Positions 40,222-48,899 of a stretch of DNA of 64,000 nucleotides are shown one piece after another (position 1 is the stretch's first letter; every line of letters starts with the position of its first letter). The stretch comes from Photorhabdus heterorhabditis (GTDB lineage Bacteria; Pseudomonadota; Gammaproteobacteria; Enterobacterales; Enterobacteriaceae), in assembly GCF_018448905.1 (NCBI RefSeq), contig NZ_RCWA01000018.1:1-64000 (forward strand). The letters run 5' to 3'. The notes beneath the pieces were generated by a model that saw only the letters and a program-made list of their open reading frames with translations, ran no database searches and was not told the origin of the DNA. Position numbers and translations under genes: made by a program.

Positions 40222-40914
40222 CTATAGTTCAGAAGCAATTTTCCAGTTTATTGAGCTAACACTCTTTTCCAGACTCATGCGACAAACAATCGCTTCTATC
40301 TCTTTTTGCTCAGTCGATGTTGCTAATATTTCAATACACACTTCGAGTTTTTCAGGTTGAATCATATCAATGAAACTCAGTGATTGTAATCTCACTGCCA
40401 CTCCATTTAGAGCTTGCAACACTAAAGTTCTAACCAGAATTCCGTCATGACTATCGCATACCACGTGAATTCTATAACACCGTGCCAAATCAGTGACCTG
40501 TTGTTTAGGTTGTAAATTAATACGCTGAGCAGCTTCACGTAATAATATATTTGCGCAAAGAATAATAACCGTTGCTATTGCAGCCAGCCAATATTGCCCA
40601 AGACCACATAACACACCAATTCCGGCAGAACACCATAAAGTTGCAGCAGTATTTAACCCACGGATATTCATACCTTCTCGCATAATGACACCCGCGCCCA
40701 GGAAACCAATACCTGAAACAACCTGAGCAGCAATACGACCAGCACTATCTGGTGAAGTTGTTATCGAACTAAGAATAAAAACGGCAGCACCAGTCGCAAC
40801 TAATGCATTCGTTCTTAAACCTGCCATACGCTGACGCCATTGACGTTCTGCGCCAATTAATGCACCAAAGCACATAGCTGATAATAAATGGAAGACAAAA
40901 GGAGTTATTAACAC
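40222..40914 (-). CDS. mgtC: MgtC, virulence-associated inner-membrane protein
   Basis: About 231 residues, with five membrane helices in the N-terminal two thirds: CFGALIGAERQWRQRMAGLR, NALVATGAAVF, GIGFLGAGVIMREG, NTAATLWCSAGIGVLCG, then a C-terminal ACT-like domain. In Salmonella MgtC inhibits the F-ATPase and helps survival in low Mg2+ and inside macrophages. I prefer GTG at 40914 (VLITPFVFHLL), which has GGAG six bases upstream; an ATG at 40926 has no SD because a palindromic element ends two bases upstream. Intact although the following mgtB is destroyed. Confidence 0.93.
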   Translation of the reverse strand: MLITPFVFHLLSAMCFGALIGAERQWRQRMAGLRTNALVATGAAVFILSSITTSPDSAGRIAAQVVSGIGFLGAGVIMREGMNIRGLNTAATLWCSAGIGVLCGLGQYWLAAIATVIILCANILLREAAQRINLQPKQQVTDLARCYRIHVVCDSHDGILVRTLVLQALNGVAVRLQSLSFIDMIQPEKLEVCIEILATSTEQKEIEAIVCRMSLEKSVSSINWKIASEL

Positions 40915-40929
40915 GACATTCTCCATATA

Positions 40930-41063
40930 TACCCGTTATCTTTCAAGTTGCCTCTTTGTTGGCTGCACTCACTCACCCCGGTCACATAGTTATCTATGTG
41001 TTATCTATGCTCCCGGGGATTCGCTCCTTTGCCATCGCGATGCATCTTGAAATCCATTGGGTA
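40930..41063 (+). repeat. TA-flanked palindromic element, copy 5, in the mgtC leader
   Basis: 134 bp, TACCCGTTATCTTTCAAGTT to CTTGAAATCCATTGGGTA, flanked by TA. Its left end lies 16 bases from the preferred mgtC GTG. An internal TGTGTTATCTA insertion distinguishes it. It replaces or lengthens the native mgtC leader. Confidence 0.88.
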
Positions 41064-41465
41064 TAATTAAATGGATAAATAATCATGTGCATTTATTTTG
41101 CACACAGAAATTTGTGCCGAATGTTTAATTCAGCATTATTTTCTGTACATACCTGGAGGTAATAAGGTGTAAATGTATAACAGCATAATAAAAACTCAAT
41201 ATAATATTCTTCGCTACTCTACCGAGTACCAAATAACAATGCTTTTTAGGTAAGTACAGCTCAGATATTTTGAGTGGTACCGCCCGCCTTGTTTGGCAAG
41301 CAGCAAATCGGGAGGAAATGAACAGCTTGCCGTGTTATTTTTTATTTAATCGAAAACTTTGACTGTCCAATGATAATTTCTCCAATGAAATTTGGATGAA
41401 GTATAATCAGGGGTAGTTAATAAGTAAAGGGAATATTACTATAACAAAGAAAAACAACAAAGAAA
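41064..41465. other. Intergenic region between the mgtC leader and cspC
   Basis: No supported gene. An inverted repeat GTGCATTTATTTTGCAC lies at about 41085-41101. A plus-strand GGAGG followed by ATG at 41317 opens only a 14-codon frame (MNSLPCYFLFNRKL), too short to support. Confidence 0.4.
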
Positions 41466-41497
41466 AAGTCCGCCACTACTAAAATAGTGACGGACTT
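41466..41497 (-). terminator. Terminator of cspC
   Basis: Long stem AAGTCCG-CACTA with one mismatch around an AAAA/TTTT loop, followed on the minus strand by TTTTTC; starts 18 bases beyond the stop codon. Confidence 0.8.
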
Positions 41498-41514
41498 GAA
41501 AATCATTCAGGCAA

Positions 41515-41727
41515 TCAGATAGCAGTTACGTTTGCAGCTGCTGGGCCTTTAGCACCATTTTCAATGGTGAATTCTACGTTCTGGCCTTCTGCCAAAGTTT
41601 TGAAACCGTTACCCTGAATGGCAGAGAAGTGAACGAATACGTCTTTGCTACCGTCAGCTGGGGTGATGAAACCGAAGCCTTTAGACTCGTTGAACCACTT
41701 CACTTGACCTTTCATTTTGTCAGACAT
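41515..41727 (-). CDS. cspC: CspC-type cold-shock domain protein
   Basis: 70 residues from [12 protein letters not shown] at 41727 (AGGA eight bases upstream). RNA-binding motifs KGFGFI (RNP1) and VFVHFSAI (RNP2) are intact. [19 protein letters not shown] and the ending AAANVTAI are closer to CspC than CspE. Single-stranded nucleic-acid chaperone. Seven further codons upstream are open but unneeded. Confidence 0.9.
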   Translation of the reverse strand: MSDKMKGQVKWFNESKGFGFITPADGSKDVFVHFSAIQGNGFKTLAEGQNVEFTIENGAKGPAAANVTAI

Positions 41728-42208
41728 TGTGACTTTCCTATATATCAAAAAAATTTTGCCACCATGGGCATGTATTGGCCAGTTATCAGCTATTACTTAT
41801 GGAGGCACTAAGAAGGAAACGCGTCAACAAAGGCTATCTGAGGATAACACTTACACATAACTCATTAACTCAAGATGTCGTACATAAAGTAGGTCTGTTT
41901 ATCAGGCCGGCAGCATTAACGCATGATAGAAAAGGAATAGCAACCTTTTTATGCATCCGTGTTTTAAAAAACACGTTTAAGCTCACTATTAGAACAATAA
42001 TACAACAAGTAAAACAAATTAGTTATAAATTTTTTTGATTTATTCAACCATTATCTTAATGAAAGCGTTAGAATTAATCTTAGCCAATAACAGATCATAG
42101 ATTAAAGTAAAACAACTGATCTACGTAAGATCATCTACCTCATGCTAACCTTAAGAACCGATAACTATGAAAACATACCACTTTTCCTTCATCTACTCAG
42201 GTTAATAT
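41728..42208. other. Divergent region between cspC and ylaC
   Basis: About 480 bases with the two divergent promoter regions. The frame at 41775-42038 has no SD and no family resemblance. Cold-shock genes often have a long structured leader; I cannot define it here. Confidence 0.4.
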
Positions 42209-42727
42209 ATGAATATCATTAAACAGATACTGATTCGGGACCTTGAACGAATTAACATTGAAGAACAGCGTGATGGCAAACCTCGTTTTAACAGCCAGTT
42301 TCTCAGCAACCACCCTTACCTTTTCCTGGCTATGCTCATCTCTTATCTGTCTCTCGCTGTGCTTATCTGGTACGCCCCATACTTTGGTTTATTTTCACTG
42401 CTAGCCTTTACTGTACTCTTCATTGTTATGGCTACTATTCTGCTATTTGAAATCAAACCTGTATATCGGTTTGATGATATTGGTGTACTTGATCTACGGG
42501 TATGCTACAACGGTGAGTGGTTCGCCAGCGAAAAAATATCAGACCATGCTCTCGAAGAGATCTTTTCTCATCCTCATGTTCCGTTAACAATGAAAGATGA
42601 AATCAAACGTGTTATGAAACTGAAAGGTGAAATATATTTTTATGACGTTTACATAATGGCATTTTCTGAACAACCAGACAAAACACCATCACCACCGATG
42701 ATGAATAAAAGTACTCAATTTCAATAA
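42209..42727 (+). CDS. ylaC: YlaC family inner-membrane protein
   Basis: 172 residues. Cytoplasmic N-terminus (RDGKPRFNSQFLSNHPYLF), two adjacent membrane helices (about 36-58 and 62-85), then a soluble domain with YRFDDIGVLDLRVCYNGEW and KGEIYFYDVYIMA. These blocks match enteric YlaC (KPRF, DVLDFRVCYNGEWY, KGELSFYDI). Function unknown. Single gene, divergent from cspC. Confidence 0.88.
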   Translation: MNIIKQILIRDLERINIEEQRDGKPRFNSQFLSNHPYLFLAMLISYLSLAVLIWYAPYFGLFSLLAFTVLFIVMATILLFEIKPVYRFDDIGVLDLRVCYNGEWFASEKISDHALEEIFSHPHVPLTMKDEIKRVMKLKGEIYFYDVYIMAFSEQPDKTPSPPMMNKSTQFQ

Positions 42728-42794
42728 AATAGCATAGTTATAACACAACATGCTCATATGACGAGCAAACAATAAAATTGTAAGACTTTTTGCG

Positions 42795-42823
42795 TTGACA
42801 GTGTTTCAGTTCATCGCTAATAT
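42795..42823 (+). promoter_or_regulatory. Promoter of tRNA-Asn copy 1
   Basis: TTGACA at 42795-42800, exact 17-base spacer, TAATAT at 42818-42823. Confidence 0.85.
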
Positions 42824-42845
42824 TCGCCTCGTTCTCAGGAATGAT

Positions 42846-42921
42846 TCCTCCATAGTTCAGTCGGTAGAACGGCGGACTGTTAATCTGTATGTCACTGGTT
42901 CGAGTCCAGTTGGAGGAGCCA
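42846..42921 (+). tRNA. tRNA-Asn (GTT), copy 1
   Basis: 76 bases including encoded CCA. Acceptor TCCTCCA/TGGAGGA, anticodon loop CTGTTAA with anticodon GTT, T-arm GGTTCGAGTCC. Compared with copies 2 and 3 the 3' side of the anticodon stem reads TCTGT instead of TCCGT, changing one G-C pair to G-U. Confidence 0.97.
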
Positions 42922-42982
42922 AATTCAAGTCTGGAGATGCTAAAAGGAATCTCTGGTACTATCAGACAGATAGTCTGCAAGA

Positions 42983-43011
42983 AAGCCCAATAAAATTTGG
43001 GCTTTTTTTTT
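42983..43011 (+). terminator. Terminator of tRNA-Asn copy 1
   Basis: AAGCCCAA/TTGGGCTT stem with a short AT loop and a run of nine Ts. It may also serve the minus-strand gene ending at 43048, though the T-run favours the plus strand. Confidence 0.9.
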
Positions 43012-43047
43012 GTTTATAAAATAGCACATTTAGGGGTACTGGGGTGA

Positions 43048-44121
43048 TTAATCCAAAACCACTTTATAAATTCTCTCTTTAGATTTGTGTAGTATATTTA
43101 CTTCGTCAACAAGTTCTATTTCGTAATGAATTATTACCCGACCATTACCGATATAATTAAAGAAATCAATTCCACCTGGCTGGCCATCGGCATTTGCTTC
43201 AGGATTAATTATCCCCAACCGGACAACATTATCTTCATTGGCTACTAAAGATTCTATTTTTAATACTAGCTCGCCTACATCCTGATTATCATCAGAATAA
43301 CCTCTTATATGAACTGTGCCTTTTTTAAACTCCTTATTTTGAAGTTTAACATCGCTGACCATAATATTGATGTCATATTCAATAATACTCTCACCAATTG
43401 GTCGGCCTCTCGTTTCATCATATTCATCAATATAAGGCATTTCCAAATCACGGCGAACCTGAATTGTTCCAGGGTCTTCATCTAGTTCTACAATTATATA
43501 TTGAACAGTAGAAAATTTAGCGCTACCACTTTCACTAATAGTGTAATAAACACTGTCGTGTTTACCGCTAGTAAGAAGATCGCTTTTCACAGACAAGCTG
43601 CGGATATCATTGCTATCCTGAGTGTTTGGAACAGAGACAATAGTATCATCAAAAATGAATTTTACTTCATGATTTTTCAGAATATTAGAATCAACAAAAA
43701 GTACTTTAACTCCTGAATTTATATCATTGCTATCAATTATATTATCATAATTTGCCGGATATATAGGTGCTGATAATCCCACTGACTTCAGTTTGAATCG
43801 ATCCAGAACAGCTTCAGCAACCACATTACCACTAGCATCAGTTACTTCCGCAACAAACTTAATTGTGGCATTAGCTTTTTGATCTGTTTTAATTTTTACT
43901 AAAACTTCAGATGCCCTGCTAATAGAGTCGAATATTTTATTGTTATTTACAATTTCATATTCTCCTTCACTCAAACCATGTACTGAAATTTTACTTTTGT
44001 AATTATCTAATGATACAGAATAATCATCATCTTTTAGAACTATAAACAATCGTAATGGAACGTTGAACCAATCTTTATGTGAAACCCAGTTAGTTACATC
44101 AGTATTAATTAAGAACTTCAT
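43048..44121 (-). CDS. Hypothetical protein, probably beta-rich, between two tRNA-Asn genes
   Basis: 357 residues with a good SD (GAGG) before ATG 44121. No signal peptide or membrane segment. It is rich in Val/Ile/Asp/Asn. It shows two or three loosely similar beta blocks of about 110 residues: ATIKFVAEVTDASGN...APIYPANYDN with GVKVLFVDSN; VQYIIVELDEDPG with RGRPIGESIIEYDINIMV; VHIRGYSDDNQDVGELVLKIE. The pattern resembles Ig-like repeats of surface or secreted proteins, but I do not recognise the family. It faces against its tRNA neighbours and is AT-rich, consistent with acquired cargo. Confidence 0.7.
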   Translation of the reverse strand: MKFLINTDVTNWVSHKDWFNVPLRLFIVLKDDDYSVSLDNYKSKISVHGLSEGEYEIVNNNKIFDSISRASEVLVKIKTDQKANATIKFVAEVTDASGNVVAEAVLDRFKLKSVGLSAPIYPANYDNIIDSNDINSGVKVLFVDSNILKNHEVKFIFDDTIVSVPNTQDSNDIRSLSVKSDLLTSGKHDSVYYTISESGSAKFSTVQYIIVELDEDPGTIQVRRDLEMPYIDEYDETRGRPIGESIIEYDINIMVSDVKLQNKEFKKGTVHIRGYSDDNQDVGELVLKIESLVANEDNVVRLGIINPEANADGQPGGIDFFNYIGNGRVIIHYEIELVDEVNILHKSKERIYKVVLD

Positions 44122-44686
44122 GACTTTTCCTCATTTTATATAAAAAATACAGAAAAATTAGCCACTCTTTTCTGGTAAAATATTATTTACTTTATTGCAT
44201 ATTATATACAAATATAAAATAATTATTAATTTAATAACATATTAATCCATTAACACCAGATAAAACCTCATTATCAACGGAGAACTATTTTTCCTAGACT
44301 GATACTATGCTTTCCAATTTATGATTGAAATAATTAATTACTCTTTCAATTAAGAATTGTAGACGAAAAAATCCACTAATAAATATCAAAAGACAATACA
44401 CGATCTATTAAAAAAACAAAATAGGAAGATTAGCAAGAAATACAAATCACCTATAAATAACATTAAAAAACAATTAAAAATATATTTCATTATATTTTTA
44501 ATATCCCCAGTTAATTATATTTTAAATAAAAAAATAGATAATATTCCCCCTACCTAACTATCATAGATAAATATTAATTAGTATTGGTATTACCTGTCCT
44601 AAGAGACTTAATTGACTAAAAAATAGCAAACAAACGCCATTTTGAACACCAGTTAATCAATCAAACTCAATTTGCAGTTTTCCCCT
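44122..44686. other. AT-rich intergenic region upstream of tRNA-Asn copy 2
   Basis: About 570 bases of very AT-rich DNA containing the promoter region of the hypothetical gene; no other feature seen. Confidence 0.5.
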
Positions 44687-44715
44687 TTGACAAGCCTAAA
44701 ATACCCAGCTATTAT
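44687..44715 (+). promoter_or_regulatory. Promoter of tRNA-Asn copy 2
   Basis: TTGACA at 44687-44692, 17-base spacer, TATTAT at 44710-44715. From here to the tRNA the leader is nearly identical to that of copy 1 (ATTCGCCTCGTTCTCAGGAA). Confidence 0.85.
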
Positions 44716-44737
44716 TCGCCTCGTTCTCAGGAACGAT

Positions 44738-44813
44738 TCCTCCATAGTTCAGTCGGTAGAACGGCGGACTGTTAATCCGTATGTCACTGGTTCGAGTCCA
44801 GTTGGAGGAGCCA
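44738..44813 (+). tRNA. tRNA-Asn (GTT), copy 2
   Basis: 76 bases, identical to copy 3, with fully paired anticodon stem (GCGGA/TCCGT, one terminal G-T) and encoded CCA. Confidence 0.98.
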
Positions 44814-44823
44814 AATTATGAAG

Positions 44824-44850
44824 AGCCCGCTTAATGCGGGCTTTTTGCTT
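44824..44850 (+). terminator. Terminator of tRNA-Asn copy 2
   Basis: AGCCCGC-TTAAT-GCGGGCT followed by TTTTGCTTTT, 10 bases after the tRNA. Confidence 0.9.
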
Positions 44851-45013
44851 TTCTGATTTACACTACCGCTCTTACGACCCAACATTCAATGTAATAATGC
44901 TATTCAACCTACATTCCTAGCATACAATTCCTGCAACCAGCCATTGTTTAGCACAAAAACAGATCAACAAGTTCAGTTTGCCAGCAAACAAACCCTATTT
45001 GTTGTTTTCTGCT

Positions 45014-45042
45014 TTGACAAAGCAAAAATGTATCGCTAATAT
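45014..45042 (+). promoter_or_regulatory. Promoter of tRNA-Asn copy 3
   Basis: TTGACA at 45014-45019, 17-base spacer, TAATAT at 45037-45042; the leader downstream differs from copies 1 and 2. Confidence 0.85.
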
Positions 45043-45062
45043 GCACCCCGTTGTGAAGGAGT

Positions 45063-45138
45063 TCCTCCATAGTTCAGTCGGTAGAACGGCGGACTGTTAA
45101 TCCGTATGTCACTGGTTCGAGTCCAGTTGGAGGAGCCA
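45063..45138 (+). tRNA. tRNA-Asn (GTT), copy 3
   Basis: 76 bases, identical to copy 2, encoded CCA. No clear terminator hairpin before pyrC. Confidence 0.98.
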
Positions 45139-45287
45139 ACTTCATATCATTTTACCCTCATGTTTCATTTTTCCCTGTTTATAAGAAAATCTACCTCTGG
45201 TTACCCTACACTACCCTAATCTAATTGATTTGGGTGGAATTTTCGTTGAAAGTTACATTCATCAATAGCTATTTAATCTTTTTCACT

Positions 45288-45360
45288 TTATTATCCATTC
45301 CCGGCTTGAACATGCTGAATTCAGCACTTGTCTTTTCTATTATATATACTGGAGCCGGTT
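45288..45360 (+). promoter_or_regulatory. pyrC promoter and CTP-sensing leader hairpin
   Basis: A -10-like TTATTA at 45288 is followed 7-10 bases later by the cluster CCCGG. CCGGCT at 45301-45306 is exactly complementary to AGCCGG at 45353-45358, which overlaps the SD (GGAG); between them is the palindrome TGCTGAATTCAGCA. This is the layout of enteric pyrC, where starts at C give a leader that hides the SD and starts at G do not. Elements are seen; regulation is inferred. Confidence 0.6.
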
Positions 45361-45362
45361 TC

Positions 45363-46415
45363 ATGACCACTGAATCATATACAATAAAAATCCGCCGCCC
45401 TGATGACTGGCACATTCATTTCCGTGATGGTGAAACGCTAAAAACTGTCGTTCCTTATACTAGTCACTTTTTTGGCCGAGCTATCGTCATGCCTAATCTG
45501 CTTTCTCCGATAACAGAGGTTGGTCGTGCCAAAGCCTATAGAAACAGAATATTGGCAGCTATCCCTAAAGGGCACAATTTTCAGCCTCTTATGACTTGTT
45601 ACCTCACTGATTCTACCAACAGTTCCCAAATAGAGGTCGGTTATAAAGAAGGAATTTTCACTGCCTGTAAGCTCTACCCTGCCAACGCCACAACCAATTC
45701 AAGCCACGGTGTCTCTGATATTAAGAACATTTATCCACTACTAAACGTTATGGAAAAACTGGGGATGCCTCTGCTCGTCCACGGTGAAGTTACTGCTCCT
45801 CATATTGATATTTTTGACCGTGAAGCCCGTTTTATCGAACAAGTCATGGAGCCATTACGTAACCAGTTTCCCACACTGAAAGTCGTGTTTGAACACATAA
45901 CAACCAAAGAAGCAGCGCAATATGTCCTTGAGGGTGATGACAATCTAGCAGCAACGTTAACGCCACAGCACTTAATGTTCAACCGCAACCATATGCTGGT
46001 TGGTGGTATCCGTCCAAACCTGTATTGCCTGCCCATTCTGAAACGCAATGTTCACCAAAATGCTTTACGCACAGCCGTCGCCAGTGGATGTGATCGCTTC
46101 TTCCTAGGTACAGACTCTGCACCACATGCACAACATAAAAAAGAATCATCTTGTGGTTGTGCTGGCGTATTTAATGCCCCATCAGCATTACCTGCTTACG
46201 CAACAGTATTCGAAGAGATAAATGCATTACAGCATTTTGAAGCTTTCTGTTCCCTTAATGGCCCTAAATTCTACGGATTACCCGTTAACGAAGGATTTGT
46301 CGAACTGACTCGCAAATCTTCTACGATCATTGAACACATTGATTGTGGCAATGAAAGGCTTATTCCGTTCCTGGCTGGCGAAGATGCCCGTTGGGAAGTA
46401 AAAACAGCAGATTGA
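45363..46415 (+). CDS. pyrC: Dihydroorotase (PyrC)
   Basis: 350 residues from the ATG at 45363 with GGAG eight bases upstream; 46 open codons before it are the leader. Third step of de novo pyrimidine synthesis, carbamoyl aspartate to dihydroorotate. Zn ligands: [10 protein letters not shown] (HxH), the carboxylated Lys in [21 protein letters not shown] and Asp in [10 protein letters not shown]. Substrate-binding [12 protein letters not shown]. Length as in class II enteric PyrC (348). Confidence 0.97.
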   Translation: MTTESYTIKIRRPDDWHIHFRDGETLKTVVPYTSHFFGRAIVMPNLLSPITEVGRAKAYRNRILAAIPKGHNFQPLMTCYLTDSTNSSQIEVGYKEGIFTACKLYPANATTNSSHGVSDIKNIYPLLNVMEKLGMPLLVHGEVTAPHIDIFDREARFIEQVMEPLRNQFPTLKVVFEHITTKEAAQYVLEGDDNLAATLTPQHLMFNRNHMLVGGIRPNLYCLPILKRNVHQNALRTAVASGCDRFFLGTDSAPHAQHKKESSCGCAGVFNAPSALPAYATVFEEINALQHFEAFCSLNGPKFYGLPVNEGFVELTRKSSTIIEHIDCGNERLIPFLAGEDARWEVKTAD

Positions 46416-46454
46416 TATATGTGGGGATGGTCATCATCCCCATTAATTCGTATA

Positions 46455-46577
46455 TACCCGTTATCTTTCAAGTTGCTTCTTTGTTGGCTACACTCACTCC
46501 CCCCGGTCACAGAGTTACCTACGCTCCTGGGGATTCGCTCCCTTGCCGTTGCGATTCATCTTGAAATCCATTGGGTA
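46455..46577 (+). repeat. TA-flanked palindromic element, copy 6
   Basis: 123 bp, TACCCGTTATCTTTCAAGTT to CTTGAAATCCATTGGGTA, flanked by TA, 39 bases after the pyrC stop. As a long imperfect palindrome it could act as a transcript end hairpin for pyrC. Confidence 0.88.
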
Positions 46578-46738
46578 TAGTTATCAACCTACCAACAAGC
46601 CGGATAATAATTCCTAACAAAAAACCTTCTTACTTTTATTAAAAAGCATATACTAATAATAACTCATTCAGGAATGAGGTAGTTTGCTCTTAGTCAATGA
46701 TATTAATAATTAATGCGGCGATCTGATTAGGAGGTTTT

Positions 46739-46993
46739 ATGGGCAGTAAAGATGAAGTTATTCAAACGCATCCTGTTGTAGGTTGGGATGTCAGTACGGT
46801 TGATACGTATGATGCAGTGATGTTACGCCTTCACTACTTGTCCTCCCAAGATCAAACACCAGAACATGTCATGGTAGACCGAACCTTATGGTTGACAACT
46901 GACATTGCAAAGCAATTGATATACATCCTCCAAGCAGGAATAGAAAAGATCGAATCCTCTGAATACAGCGATCTGAACCATATTAAGCACTAA
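46739..46993 (+). CDS. bssS: BssS, biofilm/signal-secretion regulator
   Basis: 84 residues with a strong AGGAGG SD. EVIQTHPVVGWDVSTVDTYD, then LRLHYLSS, TLWLTTDIAKQ and AGIEKIESSEY, match enteric BssS (YceP) almost without gaps. In E. coli it affects biofilm formation and AI-2/indole signalling. It lies near pyrC and dinI as in E. coli. Confidence 0.93.
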   Translation: MGSKDEVIQTHPVVGWDVSTVDTYDAVMLRLHYLSSQDQTPEHVMVDRTLWLTTDIAKQLIYILQAGIEKIESSEYSDLNHIKH

Positions 46994-47003
46994 TCTTAAA
47001 TTC

Positions 47004-47027
47004 GGACACCCAAACAAATGGGTGTCC
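47004..47027 (+). terminator. Hairpin after bssS
   Basis: GGACACCCA-AACAAA-TGGGTGTCC, perfect 9-bp stem 11 bases after the stop; no T-tract follows. Confidence 0.6.
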
Positions 47028-47193
47028 AGCTTGGAGGTACATTGATTCATCTCAACGATTTTATCTGGAATACCATACCATTATATAATAACTTCGGATT
47101 AATCTGACTTTATTATCGCAATTGCCGAGTTGACTCTTAACAGATAAGGCGTTTATTGTGAACTCCGCCCAACAGGAACAGGGATGTACAATA

Positions 47194-47796
47194 ATGAAAA
47201 TCTTAGTAGTTGAAGAATGCTATTATACCCGTTCAGGTATTAGTGAGTTTTTAAAGAAAAATGACAACATTGAGGATATTGAAACCGCTAGCTGTTCTTC
47301 AATTAATGAAGCTATAGATATTATAAATCATTTTTCTCCTGACATTGTTTTAGCTAACCTGACTCATTATTGTCACCATACCAGTTACTGCTCCAATTTA
47401 CATAAATTTATTACCCTTTTAGATAATACTCGTATTTATATATACCTTAATAATCCATACCCTTACTGTGATAACTATATTATATTGAAAAGTAATGTTT
47501 TTCTTCTAACAAAGAGAAATCTTCCCTATTTACTTAACAAACTGGGTCAAACAACATTACAGGAAATTCAGAAATACCGTGAAAAAATTGATGAATGTTG
47601 TTCTATTTTCAGTCCACAAGAACATAAAATAATTAACTACTGGATGAAAGAAGTTCCAAATTATCAGATATCCCAAAAGTTAAGGATTAGTAATAGTACA
47701 GTATATTCTCATAAAAGGCATATTGCAGAGAAAATCAATGTACGTAATAGAATTGAACTCTGTTTTATCTACAACGTATTTAAATATCTCTATTAA
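47194..47796 (+). CDS. RcsA/BglJ-like LuxR-type regulator with pseudo-receiver
   Basis: 200 residues from ATG 47194; a GTG at 47158 with AAGG upstream would add 12 residues and cannot be excluded. N-terminal receiver-like domain (MKILVVEECYYTRSGISEFL), but the phosphoacceptor position reads VLANLTHY with no Asp, so it is probably not phosphorylated. C-terminal LuxR-type HTH: FSPQEHKIINYWMKEV, NYQISQKLRISNSTVYSHKR. Layout and the YTR-G start resemble RcsA, which works as a partner of RcsB; BglJ or EcpR are alternatives. Lone gene between bssS and trhO, with low GC compared with its neighbours. Confidence 0.75.
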   Translation: MKILVVEECYYTRSGISEFLKKNDNIEDIETASCSSINEAIDIINHFSPDIVLANLTHYCHHTSYCSNLHKFITLLDNTRIYIYLNNPYPYCDNYIILKSNVFLLTKRNLPYLLNKLGQTTLQEIQKYREKIDECCSIFSPQEHKIINYWMKEVPNYQISQKLRISNSTVYSHKRHIAEKINVRNRIELCFIYNVFKYLY

Positions 47797-47817
47797 AAAA
47801 TCCATTACCTAAAGATA

Positions 47818-47845
47818 AACTGGCACATGAATTTCTGTGCCAGTT
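47818..47845. terminator. Bidirectional terminator between the RcsA-like gene and trhO
   Basis: AACTGGCACA/TGTGCCAGTT stem with an 8-base loop between two convergent genes. Confidence 0.75.
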
Positions 47846-47855
47846 ATTAACATTC

Positions 47856-48899
47856 TTACTTAGTTAAACTCATTCCATCCTGTAGACGATACCGAGATTT
47901 ATTAAATATTTTAGCTCCATTTTCACGACCAGCCCGACGAGTACGTTGTTCTGTTTCTGGTAATCTAACTTCTTCCCTACATGTTTCACTGCAACAGCCT
48001 TCAAATTTATCTGCACATTCCGAACACTGAATAAATAACAAGTGGCAACCATCGTTTTTGCAATTAGTATGGCTATCGCAAGGCGCACCACATTGATGGC
48101 AATGAGCAATCACATCATCTGAGATACGTTCTCCCATCCGCTCATCAAATACAAAGTTCTTACCAATAAAACGTACCGGCAATCCCTGTTCCTTGGCTTT
48201 ACGGGCATATTCAATAATACCGCCTTCTACGTGATACACTTTTTTAAAACCATTATGCAACATATAAGCACTGGCCTTTTCACAACGAATACCACCTGTA
48301 CAATACATCACAATATTCTTATCTTTATTATCCTGCAACATTTCTACTGCCATTGGCAATTGATCGCGGAAAGTATCGGACGGAATTTCAATTGCCTTTT
48401 CAAAATGCCCTACTTCGTATTCATAGTGATTACGCATATCAACAAATAGCGTATCAGGATCATCCAGCATCTGGTTAACCTGCTCTACCTTAAGATATTC
48501 ACCCGTTTTTGATGGATCAAAAGTTTCATCTTCAATTCCATCAGCGACGACACGATCACGTACTTTCATACGCAAAACCCAGAAAGATTTCCCATCATCA
48601 TCAAGTGCAATATTCAATCTCAGATTATCTAAAGCAGGATCAATGGAATACAATAAAGCTTTCAACGCTTCCATATTATGGGTTGGCACACTTATCTGCG
48701 CATTGATCCCTTCTTTGGCAATATAAACCCGGCCAAATACTGCAAGCTCGGTAAATTGTTGATAAAGATTATTACGAAAAGCCCAAGGATCTAATATATT
48801 AAAATATTTATAAAAAGAGATGGTAGTACGAGGCTGAGTCTCCGCTAGCATACGTGCTTTCAGCTCTTTATTAGAAATGCGGTTATGTAACACTGGCAT
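47856..48899 (-). CDS. trhO: TrhO (YceA), tRNA U34 hydroxylase, rhodanese family
   Basis: 347 residues from [14 protein letters not shown] at 48899 (AGGA nine bases upstream); the open frame extends 34 codons more. N-terminal acylphosphatase-like domain, central rhodanese domain with active-site Cys in [14 protein letters not shown], and a C-terminal Cys-rich region ([26 protein letters not shown]) likely to bind metal. Catalyses oxygen-dependent formation of 5-hydroxyuridine at tRNA position 34. Next to lpxL/dinI as in enterics. Confidence 0.96.
   Translation of the reverse strand: MPVLHNRISNKELKARMLAETQPRTTISFYKYFNILDPWAFRNNLYQQFTELAVFGRVYIAKEGINAQISVPTHNMEALKALLYSIDPALDNLRLNIALDDDGKSFWVLRMKVRDRVVADGIEDETFDPSKTGEYLKVEQVNQMLDDPDTLFVDMRNHYEYEVGHFEKAIEIPSDTFRDQLPMAVEMLQDNKDKNIVMYCTGGIRCEKASAYMLHNGFKKVYHVEGGIIEYARKAKEQGLPVRFIGKNFVFDERMGERISDDVIAHCHQCGAPCDSHTNCKNDGCHLLFIQCSECADKFEGCCSETCREEVRLPETEQRTRRAGRENGAKIFNKSRYRLQDGMSLTK

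Noticed and set aside
41775-42038. Plus-strand frame between cspC and ylaC
   Set aside because: No SD, no known family, lies in the divergent promoter region.
42738-43019. Frames running through tRNA-Asn copy 1
   Set aside because: They read across a tRNA gene and its terminator and are not protein coding.
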